Assembly (NCBI GenBank): GCA_016842045.1
Contig: JAEVEY010000152.1
Location: forward strand, 1 to 62,003
Source of the DNA: Candidatus Thermoflexus sinensis
GTDB lineage: Bacteria > Chloroflexota > Anaerolineae > Thermoflexales > Thermoflexaceae
Direction: 5' to 3'
Length of the DNA: 62,003 nt
Positions 54,470 to 62,003 of this stretch are shown piece after piece (position 1 is the stretch's first letter; each line of letters opens with the position of its first letter). A program made the position numbers and the translations under genes. The notes under the pieces are model-generated. The model saw only the letters and a list, made by a program, of their open reading frames with translations. It ran no database searches and was not told the DNA's origin.

Positions 54470-56164
54470 ATGCGTCGGCAGGTTCTCGTTTCCGTGTGGG
54501 TTCTGCTCGCCCTGGCGCTGGCCGCCTGTGCGCCCGGGGCCACCCCCACGCCGACTGCCACGGTTCCGCCCCCCTCTCCTACGCCACCTCCTGCGGCCAC
54601 ACCCACCCCCGCGTTTCAACCGATGAAGGTCGAAGCGCCAGATTGCAACTACGGCGGGGAGTTTAAAGCGATCGAAGCAGTGGATCAATACACAGTCCGC
54701 TTTACGCTCTGCTATCCCGATCCAGCCTTCCCATCCAAGGTGGCCTTCGCCGCTTTTGCGATCCAGGATAAGGACTACCTGGATGCAAATGGTGGCGATT
54801 CGGTGAAGATGAGTGAGAAACCCAACGGGACCGGGCCCTATCGCGTCAAAGAATGGATCCGGGGCGACCGCATCATCTTCGAGGCGAACCCGGATTACTG
54901 GGGCGAGAAGGCCAAGGCCAAGACCTTGATTTTCCGCTGGTCCAAGGAGGCCGCGGCACGCCTGCTGGAGCTCCAGGCGGGAACGGTGGATGGGATCGAC
55001 AACCCGAACCCCAACGACTTCGCGGCGATCGAGGCGAATCCCAACCTGAAGCTTTACATCCGCCCGCCGCTGAACGTCGCCTATCTGGGCCTGAACAACA
55101 CCAAGCCGCCGCTGGATAACGAGAAGGTCCGCCAGGCCATCGCCATGGCCATCGACCGGGAGCGCCTGGTCAAGAACTTCTACCCGGCGGGCTCCATGGT
55201 AGCGGAGCAATTCGTGCCGCCCGTTCTGAAGCCGGGCTACACCGATGGCCTGAAGTGGTATGACTACAACCCGGCGGAGGCGAAGCGCCTCCTGGCGGAG
55301 GCCGGCTACCCCAACGGCTTCGACATCACCCTCTCCTACCGCGACGTGGTGCGCGGTTATCTGCCGGAGCCCGGCAAGGTGGCCCAGGACATCCAGGCCC
55401 AGCTCGCCGAGGTCGGTATCCGGGTCCAGATCAAGGTGATGGAATCCGGTGCCTTCCTGGACTCGGTGGCGGCAGGCAATGAGCCGATGTATCTCCTGGG
55501 CTGGTTGGCCGATTACCCGGACGCCACCAACTTCTATGACTACCACTTCGCGAACGAGGCCAACAAGCAGTTCGGCAACCTCTTCCCGGATCTGGTGGAA
55601 GAGATCCGGGCGGCGGCCAAGCTGAGCGACCCCGCCGAGCGCCAGAAGCACTATGATAAAGTGAACGAACTGATCAAGCAGCACGTTCCGATGATCCCCC
55701 TGGCCCACGGGGTCTCGGCCGTTGCCTTCAAGGCCAGCGTGAAAGGTGCCCATGCCAGCCCGCTCAACAATGAGCGCTTCTCGGTGATGGACCCCGGGAA
55801 GGATGAGCTGGTCTGGATGCAGAATGCCGAACCTATCGTCCTCTGGTGTGCGGATGAAACCGACGGCGAGACCTTCCGGGCCTGCGAGCAGGTCTACGAA
55901 TCCCTGCTGGCCTACAAGGTCGGCGGTGCGGAGGTCGAGCCGGCCCTCGCGGAGCGCTATGAGGCCAATGCGGATCTCACCGTGTGGACTTTCTACCTCC
56001 GCAAAGGTGTGAAGTTCCACAACGGCGCGGAGCTGGACGCCAACGACGTGGTGGCCACCTTCAAGGCCCAGTGGGATGCCAAGGATCCCAACCATAAGGG
56101 TCGCACAGGGACCTTTGAATACTTCAATGCCTTCTTCGGGGCCTTCCTGAACGCGGAGAAGTGA
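54470..56164 (+). CDS. Circularly permuted family 5 (peptide) ABC-transporter substrate-binding lipoprotein
   Basis: 564 residues. The lipobox LALAAC anchors Cys20, followed by a Thr/Pro linker to about residue 50. Residues about 64-440 match the middle and C-terminal parts of DppA/OppA-type proteins (AIEAVDQYTVRFTL, GTGPYRVKEW, ANPDYWGE, NEKVRQAIAMAIDRERLV, HVPMIPLAH). Residues about 443-564 are what normally forms the N-terminus (YESLLAYKVG, VEPALAERYE, WTFYLRKGVKFHNGAELDANDVVATF, FEYFNAFFG). The order is therefore circularly permuted. AAAGGAGG precedes the ATG. No permease or ATPase genes are adjacent. Confidence 0.9.
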   Translation: MRRQVLVSVWVLLALALAACAPGATPTPTATVPPPSPTPPPAATPTPAFQPMKVEAPDCNYGGEFKAIEAVDQYTVRFTLCYPDPAFPSKVAFAAFAIQDKDYLDANGGDSVKMSEKPNGTGPYRVKEWIRGDRIIFEANPDYWGEKAKAKTLIFRWSKEAAARLLELQAGTVDGIDNPNPNDFAAIEANPNLKLYIRPPLNVAYLGLNNTKPPLDNEKVRQAIAMAIDRERLVKNFYPAGSMVAEQFVPPVLKPGYTDGLKWYDYNPAEAKRLLAEAGYPNGFDITLSYRDVVRGYLPEPGKVAQDIQAQLAEVGIRVQIKVMESGAFLDSVAAGNEPMYLLGWLADYPDATNFYDYHFANEANKQFGNLFPDLVEEIRAAAKLSDPAERQKHYDKVNELIKQHVPMIPLAHGVSAVAFKASVKGAHASPLNNERFSVMDPGKDELVWMQNAEPIVLWCADETDGETFRACEQVYESLLAYKVGGAEVEPALAERYEANADLTVWTFYLRKGVKFHNGAELDANDVVATFKAQWDAKDPNHKGRTGTFEYFNAFFGAFLNAEK

Positions 56165-56203
56165 GCGCCCTGGGCACCGGCGAACCGGATCCGGAGTGTC
56201 CGA

Positions 56204-56240
56204 AGAGGGGCGAGGTTCTAAAAGCCTCGCCCCTCTTTAT
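56204..56240 (+). terminator. Terminator of the lipoprotein gene
   Basis: GAGGGGCGAGG-TTCTAAAAG-CCTCGCCCCTC followed by TTTAT. Confidence 0.88.
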
Positions 56241-56256
56241 CCTCACACCCCGTCTA

Positions 56257-57027
56257 TTAGCCGCCGCCTTCTGGTGGGGTGATGATCACAGGCACCTCGC
56301 AGATGGCGGCCTCTCGGGCCGTGATATCTACCACCACCACGCGAAGCCGATAGCGGCCCGGCTGGGGGAAGAAGGGGCGAGGATCGAAGATCCAGAGCGG
56401 CCCCCGCATCACCGGTTGCCGCACGATGTCCCCCAGGGTGACCCATTGACCTCCCGTATAAGGCCCATTGATTTCCACCTTGTAGAACTGGAAGGCCGGA
56501 TGGGTGGCGGTGCCGATCAGCGCTACAGGCTGGGAGATCACCTGACCGGGAGGCGGGAACTCAATCTGCGCGTTCGGATCCGGACAGCGCGCCCGGAGCG
56601 GCGTGGGGGTCGCTGTGGGCGAAGGGGAAGGGGCCGGTGATGGCGAAGGTAAAGGTAAAGGCGAAGGGGAAGGAGTGCGGGGGAATTCCGGGGAGGGTGA
56701 GCTCACAGGGGTCGGCCGCCGAAGCCCGGGAACTGTAGGCGAAGGAACCGATGCGGGCGTCGGAATGACAGGTGGCGTGGAAGGGGGAGTAAGAATCCCC
56801 GGGCCCACAAGGAGCCAGAGGCCCAGGCCGAGGGCGAGCAGAAAGGCAGCCCGGGCCAGCCCGCTGACCAGATCCATGGCGGCCATCTCCCGCTCCACCC
56901 GGAAGAAAGCCCGAAGGAGCCGACGATAAGCTCGCCAGGCCTGTCCCAGCGTGATCAGCAGCAACAGGCCGATGCCTCCATAGAGCACCGGAGCCAGCGA
57001 TTTCAGTAAAGTCCACAGGGCTTCCAT
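56257..57027 (-). CDS. Membrane protein with Pro/Ser linker and extracellular beta domain
   Basis: 256 residues: two transmembrane helices (APVLYGGIGLLLLITLGQAW; AAFLLALGLGLWLLVGPGIL), a roughly 65-residue PSPSP/PTP linker, then a domain of about 100 residues beginning CPDPNAQIEFPPPGQVISQPVALIGTA and containing FYKVEINGPYTGGQWVTLGD and GRYRLRVVVVDITAREAAICEVPVII, an Ig-like fold. A surface-exposed binding role is plausible; family not assigned. Confidence 0.68.
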   Translation of the reverse strand: MEALWTLLKSLAPVLYGGIGLLLLITLGQAWRAYRRLLRAFFRVEREMAAMDLVSGLARAAFLLALGLGLWLLVGPGILTPPSTPPVIPTPASVPSPTVPGLRRPTPVSSPSPEFPRTPSPSPLPLPSPSPAPSPSPTATPTPLRARCPDPNAQIEFPPPGQVISQPVALIGTATHPAFQFYKVEINGPYTGGQWVTLGDIVRQPVMRGPLWIFDPRPFFPQPGRYRLRVVVVDITAREAAICEVPVIITPPEGGG

Positions 57028-57152
57028 TTACACCCTTAACGGTTGAGATTTGTGCCTCTGGCGTGGAATGCCCGCGCTTCAGGGCACCCACCCCGCCCCA
57101 GGGCGATCTCTTTCCTTTCGCGGCGACTCACTCATTCAGGGCGCTGGTTCCC

Positions 57153-57995
57153 TCAGATCCTCCGCAGCACACCCCGGATGATTGCCGTCAGCCGGGGGAC
57201 CAGAGCCCGGCCCGCCTGAAGGACCTCCTCATGACTCGGCGGCTCAAAAGCATCCGGGTTCAGAACATTGGAGATCCCGGATAAGGCCAGAACCCGCATC
57301 CCACCGTGGCAGGCTACGATCACCTCCGGGACAGTGGACATCCCGACCGCATCGGCTCCGATCAGACGCAGAAATCGCACCTCTGCCGGCGTCTCAAAGC
57401 TGGGCCCGCCCAGCATCACATAGACGCCCTCATGGATCGGGATGCCTTCCGCTTCAGCGATCTCCCGGGCCAGCGCGCGGAGCTCGGGATCGTAAGCCCG
57501 GGAGAGATCGGGGAAGCGCGGACCCCAATCTGCCTCATTCGGGCCCCGGAGGGGGTTGGCCCCTGCCATCCCGAAGAGGCCGATGTGGTCACGGAGGATC
57601 ATCACATCCCCGGGGCGGAATGCCGGGTTGAGCCCTCCCGCTGCGTTGGTCAGGATCAGGATGCGGATGCCCAAAAGCTGCATCACCCGGATGGGGAAGG
57701 TGATCCGCTGGACGGAATAGCCCTCATAGAAATGGACGCGCCCCTGGAGCACCATCACCGGGTGCCCCTCCAGTTTCCCCACGATCACCCGGCCAGGATG
57801 CCCCTCGACAGTGGCAGCCGGGAAGCCGGGGATCTCTGTAAAGGCCATGGCGATCGATCCCTCCACCGCCTCGGCCAGCGAGGCCAGGCCGGAGCCCAGC
57901 ACCAGTCCGATTCGCGGTGGAAACGGGATCCGTTCCCGAATCCATGCGGCAGCGGCTTCATATTCCGATCGAGGGATCGCTTCATGAACGTGCAT
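57153..57995 (-). CDS. punA: Purine nucleoside phosphorylase (trimeric PNP)
   Basis: Phosphorolysis of guanosine and inosine in purine salvage. 280 residues: IGLVLGSGLASLAEA, PGFPAATVEGHPGRVIVGKLEG, GRVHFYEGYS, LTNAAGGLNPAFRPGDVMILRDHI, MLGGPSFETPAEVRFLRLIGADAVGMSTVPEVI and the substrate-binding SGISNVLNPDAF (the usual TNKA/N position reads SNVLN). Start ATG at 57995; monocistronic. Confidence 0.94.
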   Translation of the reverse strand: MHVHEAIPRSEYEAAAAWIRERIPFPPRIGLVLGSGLASLAEAVEGSIAMAFTEIPGFPAATVEGHPGRVIVGKLEGHPVMVLQGRVHFYEGYSVQRITFPIRVMQLLGIRILILTNAAGGLNPAFRPGDVMILRDHIGLFGMAGANPLRGPNEADWGPRFPDLSRAYDPELRALAREIAEAEGIPIHEGVYVMLGGPSFETPAEVRFLRLIGADAVGMSTVPEVIVACHGGMRVLALSGISNVLNPDAFEPPSHEEVLQAGRALVPRLTAIIRGVLRRI

Positions 57996-58070
57996 GGCGA
58001 TCTCCAGATGGGAAGTTCTCCTGCCTCTGGCGCTCCAGGCGGGGAGTAAAGGCCATCCCCTCTCACGGAT

Positions 58071-58739
58071 TCAGGCCCAGCGCCGTAAGCCCTGTCCTTC
58101 ATCTGAATGATGTCCCCGGCGCTTCAACAGAGCCTGCTTTTTCTCCTCAAATTCCTGATCGCTCAACAGACCGCTGCGATGCAACGTCTCCAGCTGCGCC
58201 AGCAGCATCTCGATTTCGCCACCTCCCGGGCTCTCCAGCCCCGGGCGTTCCCCTAACATGGCCTTCTGATCCAGCATGACCTGCTTGAAACGCAGGGGAT
58301 CGGCGATCCGGCTCAGACGGTTCACCCCGATCTCGCTCCCGGTGAGGATCTCGATGTCCCCATAGTTGAACAGGCGTCCCCACAGGGATTGACGCAGGAC
58401 CACATCGTTCACCTTTTCAAGGGAAGAGTCGAGAACGTTTTTGTTCAGGATCCCCTCCACCTGAACCACCCGCCGTGTGGTCACCAGATACACCTCATTC
58501 CACCAGCGAAGCAGGGAGCGAACCAGCAGCGCCAGCGGGATCGCCGCCAGGGCCAGGCCTGCGATCACCACCGGGAGCGTGAATGGGGGGAAGAGGAAGC
58601 CGCTGGCGATGGTCAGGCCGATGAGAACGCCAGCAGGGATCCCGTAACCCAGCACCGGGCGGAGGAGGACCAGGGGATGCTGCCGGGTCTGGAAAAGGAC
58701 GCGCTCGTTCTCGCCCAGTAGTTGTTCGATATAGCCCAT
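58071..58739 (-). CDS. PH-domain membrane protein with SHOCT tail
   Basis: 222 residues: two adjacent transmembrane helices (YGIPAGVLIGLTIASGFLF; LPVVIAGLALAAIPLALLV), a bacterial PH domain (NEVYLVTTRRVVQVEGILNKNVLDSSLEKVNDVVLRQSLWGRLFNYGDIEILTG) and a C-terminal SHOCT motif (LAQLETLHRSGLLSDQEFEEKKQALLK). Likely a scaffold or stress-related membrane protein. GGGAGG lies a few bases before the ATG. Confidence 0.85.
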   Translation of the reverse strand: MGYIEQLLGENERVLFQTRQHPLVLLRPVLGYGIPAGVLIGLTIASGFLFPPFTLPVVIAGLALAAIPLALLVRSLLRWWNEVYLVTTRRVVQVEGILNKNVLDSSLEKVNDVVLRQSLWGRLFNYGDIEILTGSEIGVNRLSRIADPLRFKQVMLDQKAMLGERPGLESPGGGEIEMLLAQLETLHRSGLLSDQEFEEKKQALLKRRGHHSDEGQGLRRWA

Positions 58740-59042
58740 GGGAACCTCCCTGTGGGGTGCATGACATCCGCAGTTGGGCTCGCATTCAAGAAGGCCAGAT
58801 AGCCCCTCCCCGAGGCTCTTTGGGCTTCGAGGGGGCCAATCCGTTCTGGGGCTGGGCCGGGTGCCGAAGAGGGCCAGCCTGACCCCGGAAGCCCCCCGAA
58901 GGAAGCCGGCCGCGTGTCCGGGTATCTAAATTCCCCCAGCGGCTCACGGTTGCCAGAACGTTTCCTCCTTTCCACAACTCCCCGGGCTGCCAGGAGAGAG
59001 ATCGCCTGGATGGTCGATGGATCGAAAACCTGTTCGATTCAG
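58740..59042. other. Gene-free stretch
   Basis: About 300 bases between the PH-domain gene start and the end of the methyltransferase fusion. I see no gene, terminator or clear repeat. Confidence 0.4.
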
Positions 59043-60941
59043 TCATAACGTCCTTCCCTGGCGTCGGTGAGAAGGGATGGCTTCCATGAGCTGGAAAACC
59101 AGCTCATAGCGGCCCATAGGGGGCATCACATAGAGCCCCTGGGTGAACTCTGCGAGCTCCGCCACGGCTTCCTGGGCCATGCGAAGCCCCTCCCAGCGCG
59201 CCCGCTCTTCGCCAGCTCGCCGAAGGCGCTCTCGAACCGCTTCCGGAACCCGGATGCCCGGTACCTCATTGTGCAGGAATTCCGCATGGCGGAGGCTCAA
59301 CAGGGGGAGCACTCCCGCCAGGATCGGGATCGGGATGGGGCCTTCCTCCTCCTCGTAGCGCCGGAGGAAATCTTTCAGGGCGGCGGGCTCGTAAACCGGC
59401 TGGGTCATGATGAAATCCGCCCCCGCCCGGATCTTCCGGCGCAGCGCTTTGATCTCCCGCGCAGGATCCGGCGCGTTGAAGTTCAGGGCGACGCCCACAA
59501 AGAACGCGGTCGGCCGACCAATGGATTCCCCGGCGTGATCCAGGCCGGCATTGAACCGCTCTTTAATCAGCCGAACCAGGCCCGATGGCACGATATCCAT
59601 CGCGTCGGTGGCCTCCGGGTAATCCCCCTGGGCAGGGGGATCCCCCATGACGACGAAAAGGTTACGCACCCCCAGGGCGTGGATGGCCAGGAGATCCGAC
59701 TGGATGCGCAGAAGATTGCGCCCCCGGGTCGGGAAGTGAAGGATGGTTTCCATGCCGACGTGATTCTGGACCAGGAAGGCCAGGGCCCACGGGCTCATCC
59801 GCAGCCGGGCCATCGGGCTATCAGCGATGTTCAGGGTATCTACCCCGCCTGCTTTCAGCGAACGCGCCACCTCCAGAAGAGCGCTGGCATCATGGCCCCG
59901 TGGGGGATCCACCTCCACACTGACCACGAAGAGACCTGCCCGCAGGCGACGGGCCAGGTCGGTGGGTTCCGGTTCGGCCGGGATGGGGGGAGAGATCCCG
60001 CGGAAGATCGGACGGCGATCCTCGGCGGGGGGCTCCGCCCGCGCTTCCATGGCTCGGCGCATCGCGGCGATGTGTTCCGGAGTGGTTCCACAGCATCCTC
60101 CGAGGATCCTCACCCCAAGGGCCAGGAAGCGATGCGCATATTCTGCGAAATAGTCCGGCGTGGCCGGATAGCGAAGGCGGCCGGCGGCCATCTCGGGCCA
60201 GCCCGCGTTCGGCATAACCACCAGGTAAGGTGGGGGTCCTCCCGCCTCCGCCACCCGGGAAGCCATCCGGCGGATCACCGGGAGCAGCTTGGCGGGTCCC
60301 ACCGAGCAATTCGCTCCAATGATCGGAACCCCAAGGCCCAGGAGGGTCTCCACGACCTCTTCAGGCGTATGGCCCATCAGCGTGTGGCCATCCTGGGCAA
60401 AGGTCATCTCGGCGATGATGGGCAGATGAGGGGCGGTTTCCTGGGCTGCGCGGACAGCCTCCACGAGCTCTGGAAGGGACGAAAAGGTTTCCAGGATCAG
60501 GGCATCCACGCCGGCCTCCGCCAGCGCGGCGATCTGCTCCCGGAAGGCTTCCCGGGCCTCCACCGCCCTGACCCGACCCAGGGGCGCGAGGGGCACGCCC
60601 AGCGGCCCGACGGAGCCGGCGATCCACACCGGACGATTCACTTCCTGAGCAGCCTGTCGGGCCAGGACAACCCCAGCGCGGTTCAGCGATGCCACCCGAT
60701 CTTCCAGGCCGTGCTCCGCCAGGCGATATCGATTCGCCCCAAAGGTGTTGGTCTCCAGCAACTCGGCCCCTGCCTGCAGATACGCTCGATGGATATCCAG
60801 GATGACCTGGGGGGCCTCCACGTTCAGTGCTTCGTAGCAGCGATCGAACGAAAAGCCTCGCGCATAAAGCATGGTGCCCATCGCCCCATCGGCCAGCAAA
60901 GGGCCCTGTGCCAGACGCTCGAGGAGGGTCGGTTTGTCCAT
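59043..60941 (-). CDS. Bifunctional homocysteine S-methyltransferase / methylenetetrahydrofolate reductase
   Basis: 632 residues. Residues about 1-300 are a homocysteine methyltransferase: LLADGAMGTMLYARG, LLETNTFGANRYRL, and zinc ligands in GANCSVGP and GGCCGTTPEH (about 283-290). Residues about 330-620 are the MetF-type reductase: VSVEVDPPRGHDAS, NIADSPMARLRMSPWALA, VMGDPPAQGD, FIMTQPVYEPAALKDFL and PILAGVLPLLS. The fusion, as in Bacillus YitJ, links methyl-folate formation to methionine synthesis. A GGAGG box lies ten bases before the ATG. No SAM-sensing leader is seen. Confidence 0.94.
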   Translation of the reverse strand: MDKPTLLERLAQGPLLADGAMGTMLYARGFSFDRCYEALNVEAPQVILDIHRAYLQAGAELLETNTFGANRYRLAEHGLEDRVASLNRAGVVLARQAAQEVNRPVWIAGSVGPLGVPLAPLGRVRAVEAREAFREQIAALAEAGVDALILETFSSLPELVEAVRAAQETAPHLPIIAEMTFAQDGHTLMGHTPEEVVETLLGLGVPIIGANCSVGPAKLLPVIRRMASRVAEAGGPPPYLVVMPNAGWPEMAAGRLRYPATPDYFAEYAHRFLALGVRILGGCCGTTPEHIAAMRRAMEARAEPPAEDRRPIFRGISPPIPAEPEPTDLARRLRAGLFVVSVEVDPPRGHDASALLEVARSLKAGGVDTLNIADSPMARLRMSPWALAFLVQNHVGMETILHFPTRGRNLLRIQSDLLAIHALGVRNLFVVMGDPPAQGDYPEATDAMDIVPSGLVRLIKERFNAGLDHAGESIGRPTAFFVGVALNFNAPDPAREIKALRRKIRAGADFIMTQPVYEPAALKDFLRRYEEEEGPIPIPILAGVLPLLSLRHAEFLHNEVPGIRVPEAVRERLRRAGEERARWEGLRMAQEAVAELAEFTQGLYVMPPMGRYELVFQLMEAIPSHRRQGRTL

Positions 60942-61262
60942 CGCGGGCAGCTCCTCCGATCATTCTCCTCTCGAGTCAATCGCTGTCTGAGCCCTTCCGG
61001 AAGCGGATGCCTGCCGGTTCGATCACATTTTAACCGAATCGGGACAATCCTGAAGCTTATGCTCTGGCACAGTGAATGAGGGGATTTGAGCCGCGGAGCA
61101 GTGCATGGTCCGTCCGGGAATTCGGGATACAGGCCCTCTGGATCCTTGAAGGGTGGAGGTCTCTTCCCGAGGCCGGGAGGGTCGTGGGCAGAAGGAGATC
61201 AAACTGTGCAGGGGATGGGGATCACCCGAGGCGACTCCCCGCCCCGCATGGGGGTCCTCATC

Positions 61263-61292
61263 TTGACCGCCCCGATCCGAACCGGGTATAAT
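61263..61292 (+). promoter_or_regulatory. Promoter of the tRNA-tuf operon
   Basis: TTGACC (61263-61268), 18-bp spacer, perfect TATAAT (61287-61292), 12 bases before the first tRNA. Confidence 0.85.
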
Positions 61293-61304
61293 AGCAGCTG
61301 GAGT

Positions 61305-61377
61305 GCCGACGTAGCTCAACCGGTAGAGCAAGCGCCTTGTAAGCGCGAGGTTGCGGGTTCGAATCCCGCCGTCGGCT
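61305..61377 (+). tRNA. tRNA-Thr (anticodon TGT)
   Basis: 73 bases; acceptor GCCGACG/CGTCGGC, anticodon loop CTTGTAA, T arm GCGGGTTCGAATCCCGC. CCA not encoded. Confidence 0.96.
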
Positions 61378-61383
61378 TGGCAG

Positions 61384-61466
61384 GGGCGGGTACCCAAGTG
61401 GCCAACGGGGCCTGGCTGTAAACCAGGTGGCGGAAGCCTTCGGGGGTTCGAATCCCTCCCCGCCCA
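61384..61466 (+). tRNA. tRNA-Tyr (anticodon GTA)
   Basis: 83 bases with a class II variable arm; acceptor GGGCGGG/CCCGCCC, anticodon loop CTGTAAA. Only six bases separate it from tRNA-Thr. Confidence 0.95.
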
Positions 61467-61551
61467 CTGGGTTATTTATTTTTTGATTGTGCAGCCGGTT
61501 TCCCCGTGAGGGCTTTTGAGGCCACAGCGGAGGCCAGCTGCGTTATGGCGA

Positions 61552-61624
61552 GCCCACGTAGCTCAGGCGGCAGAGCACACCCTTGGTAAGGGTGGGGTCA
61601 CGGGTTCGAGTCCCGTCGTGGGCT
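61552..61624 (+). tRNA. tRNA-Thr (anticodon GGT)
   Basis: 73 bases; acceptor GCCCACG/CGTGGGC, anticodon loop TTGGTAA, T arm ACGGGTTCGAGTCCCGT. Confidence 0.96.
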
Positions 61625-61882
61625 CCTGGGGTTCCAACCGGGTGCGGTAATGGTTCCTCGGGGGAACGGAGGTCAGGCGAGACGAAGAAGGCCTGCCCCG
61701 TTTTTGTATTCCCTAATAACCTGGAAGGCTCCCAGCAGCAAAGAGAGGTCCCTGGTCTATGGGGGGTTACTGCTGCTGGCCTCTTCCTGGAGGCTTTCGG
61801 GTGAATAGGCCATCCCGCCTTTCTGGATTGGAGCCCAGTTGCGCAAATCCTGAAACCATGAAAACCGCTCAGGAGGGCAGCG

Positions 61883-62003
61883 ATGTCGAAGGCGGTATTT
61901 GTGCGGGCGAAGCCGCATGTGAATGTGGGGACGATTGGGCATATTGATCATGGGAAGACGACGCTGACGTCGGCGATTACGAAGGTGTTGTCGTTGAAGG
62001 GGT
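61883..62003 (+). CDS. tuf: Elongation factor Tu, N-terminal fragment cut by the window edge
   Basis: 40 codons visible: [36 protein letters not shown], with the GTP-binding P-loop [13 protein letters not shown] lies six bases before the ATG. It is the last known member of the tRNA-Thr-Tyr-Thr-tuf operon. None of the 40 codons ends in C, unlike every other gene in the window. Confidence 0.97.
   Translation, partial: MSKAVFVRAKPHVNVGTIGHIDHGKTTLTSAITKVLSLKG

Noticed and set aside
59067-61079. 670-codon plus-strand open frame
   Set aside because: Shadow of the homocysteine methyltransferase/MTHFR gene.
60942-61080. SAM riboswitch or S-box upstream of the homocysteine methyltransferase fusion
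   Set aside because: No conserved S-box core or terminator/antiterminator pair is visible.

Overview
The window reads as chromosomal DNA of a GC-rich, probably thermophilic Chloroflexota bacterium of the Thermoflexus/Anaerolineae kind. This is inferred from the gene complement and not from any search: a SpoVS homologue, an archaeal-type two-subunit 2-oxoacid:ferredoxin oxidoreductase, mevalonate kinase, a UPF0182 membrane protein, a malic enzyme fused to a phosphotransacetylase domain, and several membrane or lipid-anchored proteins with long Thr/Pro-rich linkers. Genes are dense, mostly monocistronic or in runs of two to five, and usually carry a clear GGAGG ribosome binding site. Several have near-consensus sigma-70-type promoters and Rho-independent terminators.

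Layout. 1-3.3 kb: secreted subtilisin-like protease cut by the left edge. 3.9-10 kb: a small membrane protein, then a leftward run of rsmB, mevalonate kinase, an FkbM methyltransferase split by a small transposable element, a SAM methyltransferase and psuG. 10-14 kb: a VapBC module, xseA, a SIS-domain protein and a MaoC-like dehydratase. 14.7-20.3 kb: korAB, greA, a PHP phosphatase, spoVS and infA. 20.4-28.8 kb: a FtsB-like protein, tRNA-Leu, argH, malic enzyme, an SRAP-domain protein, a metallophosphoesterase and unknowns. 29-32 kb: uracil-DNA glycosylase, a TumE-type toxin module, a decayed glycosylase copy, tRNA-Asp and a second VapBC. 32-40 kb: a sortase-type surface protein, a dihaem cytochrome c, a GH57 glucanotransferase, a DUF4160/DUF2442 pair, an L,D-transpeptidase and a HypE-like protein. 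40-47.6 kb: UPF0182, rnpB, a DUF433 antitoxin with a broken toxin, gap and an acyl-CoA ligase. 47.7-53.1 kb: nitroreductase, cobalamin adenosyltransferase, YuiD-like, xseB, trmB, a broken hicB, a lipoprotein and a sugar-ABC ATPase. 53.5-62 kb: cspA with a terminator in its leader, a circularly permuted peptide-binding lipoprotein, punA, a PH/SHOCT protein, a homocysteine methyltransferase/MTHFR fusion, and a Thr-Tyr-Thr tRNA cluster leading into tuf, which is cut by the right edge.

The most interesting structure concerns small toxin-antitoxin-like cassettes. Three of them (VapBC near psuG, the TumE module near udg, DUF433/DUF5615 near rnpB) lie between an intact host gene and a partial second copy of that same gene. 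This suggests a shared way in which these cassettes enter or are kept in the chromosome. A second layer is a family of short non-autonomous elements with ends like GGAGTTACGCAGTT. One copy, flanked by an 8-bp direct repeat, has split the FkbM gene. A family of large perfect hairpins is also scattered between genes. Third, the peptide-binding protein at 54.5-56.2 kb has its usual N-terminal segment moved to the C terminus.
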